The notes under the pieces were generated by a model. It worked only from the letters and a program-made list of their open reading frames with translations. It was not told the DNA's origin and did no database searches. Positions 61,801 through 64,000 of a DNA stretch of 64,000 nt are shown piece by piece. Every line of letters starts with the position of its first letter. Position 1 is the first letter of the stretch. Source of the DNA: Puccinia triticina (taxonomy: Eukaryota > Basidiomycota > Pucciniomycetes > Pucciniales > Pucciniaceae); the NCBI RefSeq assembly GCF_026914185.1, contig NC_070564.1, positions 5,704,001 through 5,768,000 on the forward strand. Reading direction: 5' to 3'. Position numbers and translations under genes: made by a program.

Positions 61801-63040
61801 TATGCATGATGTAATTCAATTCAAAGAAAACTGAATGTAATCAATATCAAAATGATCAGCTAGTGTTACACTGCTATATATATCCTTACTGATCTAGTAT
61901 AATCACTACTGGATCTCCAGAATAATGATCCTTACTGATCATAACTGCCCTGATCATTGCAAGTACTGATCCCTCAGAGGATCTGCCCTTCCTCTGAGTT
62001 CCCATAGTTCCACCAGGTCCTTGAGCTCCCACATTCCCCACTGCATAAACTATCTGCTTGGTCAAGTTTTTCCAACATCTTGTGACAGACTTTGTCTGAA
62101 AATTTCTGCAGCTCAGGCCCAGCAAGTTGCTGAACTCATTGGACAAAAAAAGTCCAACAACTGCTTGGACAACATTGTCCAAGCAGTTAATTCCTGAAGT
62201 GCCCCCTCTTGATCATTCCTCAATATCTAAGCACACACCCATGGACTATTTATCCCTTGGAATGTTTTTACAACATATCTTAACCCTTACAGTATTTAAA
62301 CATTGCTTTCATTCTCAACCATCTTTCAATTCAGCAATAAAATCTACTCTTGATTGCCTTTAACTTTCTTTAGGTTAACACCACAAAATCAAGTGGAGTT
62401 ATTCCTTGGATGCCTATTAATACCTTGTCTTGATCTGGATGTTCCTTCATTGAGCAAGCCTCTCATTTACAGTTATACTGACAGATCGAAATCTTCCACA
62501 GGTCTTAACACAAACCCATTGGCCCATATTAGGCATCTTACACCATCATCTTGCTAACCACAGCCATAATTTACACAGGTAGTTACCTACAGGGCTGACA
62601 ATCTTTTGGGGCTCATCTTCAAGTTGAAGAAGTTTTTCTTTTCATCTGATGATTAGATGGATGAAAACATAAGATTTGTTTTTGCCTTATTACCAGGATC
62701 GTGATGATGAGCATATCAAGACACAAGGGGAGACTACTCAAGCCTACTGTATCCTAAGGAAAAATTGGAAATTAGAGCTTTGATATTTAGCCGTCATGTT
62801 ATCATAGGTTATCTAGCATGTATCATAAAAATGTCTATTACATTGAAAATGGCAAATTCTTAAATTAAAAGATTGGAAAATTCAAAGGTACACTTGTTGG
62901 GTTGAGTCTTGGTGACAGTACCAGCTGTTTACCCACAATTAAACTCATTTCTCCTGTGTCTTCCTGGTCCATACTTGCAGGACTTTCCAAATATTTTTTT
63001 TCTTACTTTTGGAAAGGAAACCCTTTTCTGAACGATTAGG
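61801..63040. other. No gene recognised
   Basis: AT-rich sequence with small palindromes (TGGACAAAAAAAGTCCA near 62140, TGGACAACATTGTCCA near 62165). The last part is the 3' flank of the repeat-protein gene. Confidence 0.4.
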
Positions 63041-64000
63041 TTAAGATTTCAGGGGCTGGATGTTTGAGATCTTGAGAAGACCATCACTTCTATATGGCCG
63101 GCCGTCTGCAGTGATCGATTCGATAACGATAGGGATAAAGCCAGTCTCCAATCGAGCCTCGTTGGTAGGGGCATTTCCTGCACCACTCACAAGAGCTGCT
63201 GTCGGTGGGGGATTAATGAGCTGCATCTGGGGCTGCACCTGAGCCTGAGTCTGAGCTTGAGGTATTGGAGGAGCTTGCACGGCGAAATGATTCATCGGCG
63301 GAGATCCTGCCAGCATTATCGTGGGATGATTGATGCTCTCTGGAGACCCCGTGTTTCGCTCTGGGCCGATATTTTCGGTCATGGGTTTGTTGATGATGAA
63401 CTCCTGGGGTTGCGGGGCGACGGGCAATCCTAAGACGGGGAAATTGCGGATTGGACTGCCATTCGTGGTGTTGGCTTTAGTAGTGGCAGGATGAGCGACG
63501 ATGTTGGAGTTTGGCTTGGTTGGATTTAGGGGCACTGGTGCGGTGTCCTCAGCAACCTGGGGAAGCTGGTTGTTGGCCTTGGTAGTGGTAGGATGAGCGA
63601 CGATGTTGGAGTTTGGCTTAGTTGGATTTAGGGGTACTGGTGCGGTGTCCTCAGCAGCCTGGGGAAGTTGGTTGTTGGCCTTGGTAGTGGTAGGAGGAGC
63701 GACGATGTTGGAGTTTGGCTTGGTTGGATTTAGGGGCACTAGTGCGGTGTCCTCAGCAGCCTGGGGAAGCTGGTTGTTGGCCTTGGTAGTGGTAGGATGA
63801 GCGACGATGTTGGAGTTTGGCTTGGTGGGATTTAGGGGTACTGGTGCGGTGTCTTCAGCAGCCTGGGGAAGTTGGTTTGAAGATTTGGGGAGTTGGTTTG
63901 AATTTTCAAGAGGCTGGTTGGGGAGCCGAACTAAAGGCGGAATCGAGATGGCTGAAGGTAGCATCGGCATTCCCATAGATTGCAGAGGTCGATTAGCAAA
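63041..64000 (-). CDS. Pro/Asn-rich tandem-repeat protein (5' end beyond window)
   Basis: Open to the window edge (the frame continues beyond 63976), with its stop at 63041. It contains four near-identical 34-residue repeats of the form NNQLPQAAEDTAPVPLNP, TKPNSNIVAHPTTTKA (102-bp DNA units, about 63440-63870), after two short NQLPKSS-like partial repeats. A Gln/Pro-rich linker follows (QAQTQAQVQPQMQ), then a C-terminal block ARLETGFIPIVIESITADGR. The protein is low-complexity, hydrophilic and free of cysteine in the visible part. It could be a secreted, cell-surface or regulatory protein, but no family is recognised and the N-terminus is missing. DNA repeats differ by a few substitutions, some changing residues (APV/ALV, AHP/APP). 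Confidence 0.7.
   Translation of the reverse strand, partial: FANRPLQSMGMPMLPSAISIPPLVRLPNQPLENSNQLPKSSNQLPQAAEDTAPVPLNPTKPNSNIVAHPTTTKANNQLPQAAEDTALVPLNPTKPNSNIVAPPTTTKANNQLPQAAEDTAPVPLNPTKPNSNIVAHPTTTKANNQLPQVAEDTAPVPLNPTKPNSNIVAHPATTKANTTNGSPIRNFPVLGLPVAPQPQEFIINKPMTENIGPERNTGSPESINHPTIMLAGSPPMNHFAVQAPPIPQAQTQAQVQPQMQLINPPPTAALVSGAGNAPTNEARLETGFIPIVIESITADGRPYRSDGLLKISNIQPLKS

Overview
The window looks like a gene-poor, repeat-rich stretch of a basidiomycete genome, most likely a rust fungus (Pucciniales). That assignment is inference. It rests on genes split by many short GT-AG introns (about 55-110 nt), intermediate GC, dense DNA-transposon and MITE debris, and the protein sequences themselves; no marker gene fixes the species. 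Bacterial features (operons, Shine-Dalgarno sites, CRISPR) are absent.

Seven protein-coding loci can be reconstructed, mostly from split exons that no single open frame shows: MET2 homoserine O-acetyltransferase (14575-16448, +); SPO11 meiotic double-strand-break transesterase (16913-19353, -, convergent with MET2); a small secreted cysteine-containing protein (20241-21254, +); two paralogous class I DAHP synthases about 15 kb apart on the same strand (23019-24805 and 38158-40003); a type-B carboxylesterase with an 11-nt micro-exon (28038-30563, -); and an NTF2-fold mRNA export factor of the Mtr2/NXT1 type (42071-42963, +). An eighth locus, a Pro/Asn-rich tandem-repeat protein, runs off the right edge (63041-64000, -). 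For MET2, both DAHP synthases, the esterase, the secreted protein and the Mtr2-like gene, the exon sums are exact multiples of three and the conserved motifs read through every junction.

Layout: 1-5750 is repeats and MITEs; 5760-8000 holds a decayed hAT transposase; 8620-11220 is gene-like but broken; 11642-14378 is a 2.7-kb terminal-inverted-repeat element with a decayed DUF6818/Myb-like ORF, ending about 200 bp from the MET2 start; 14.5-31 kb is the gene island; 30.8-38 kb and 40-64 kb are mainly MITEs, foldbacks and hairpin minisatellites around the second DAHP synthase and the Mtr2-like gene.

The genes do not form one pathway. MET2 and the DAHP synthases are amino-acid biosynthesis (methionine; aromatic amino acids), SPO11 is meiotic, the Mtr2-like protein is nuclear transport, and the esterase and small secreted protein may relate to host interaction. 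The most distinctive feature is non-coding. Several unrelated TIR elements are packed with tandem palindromic words, each element with its own word, and one short hairpin family (AAGTCCCTCC / GGAGGGACTT) recurs about ten times.
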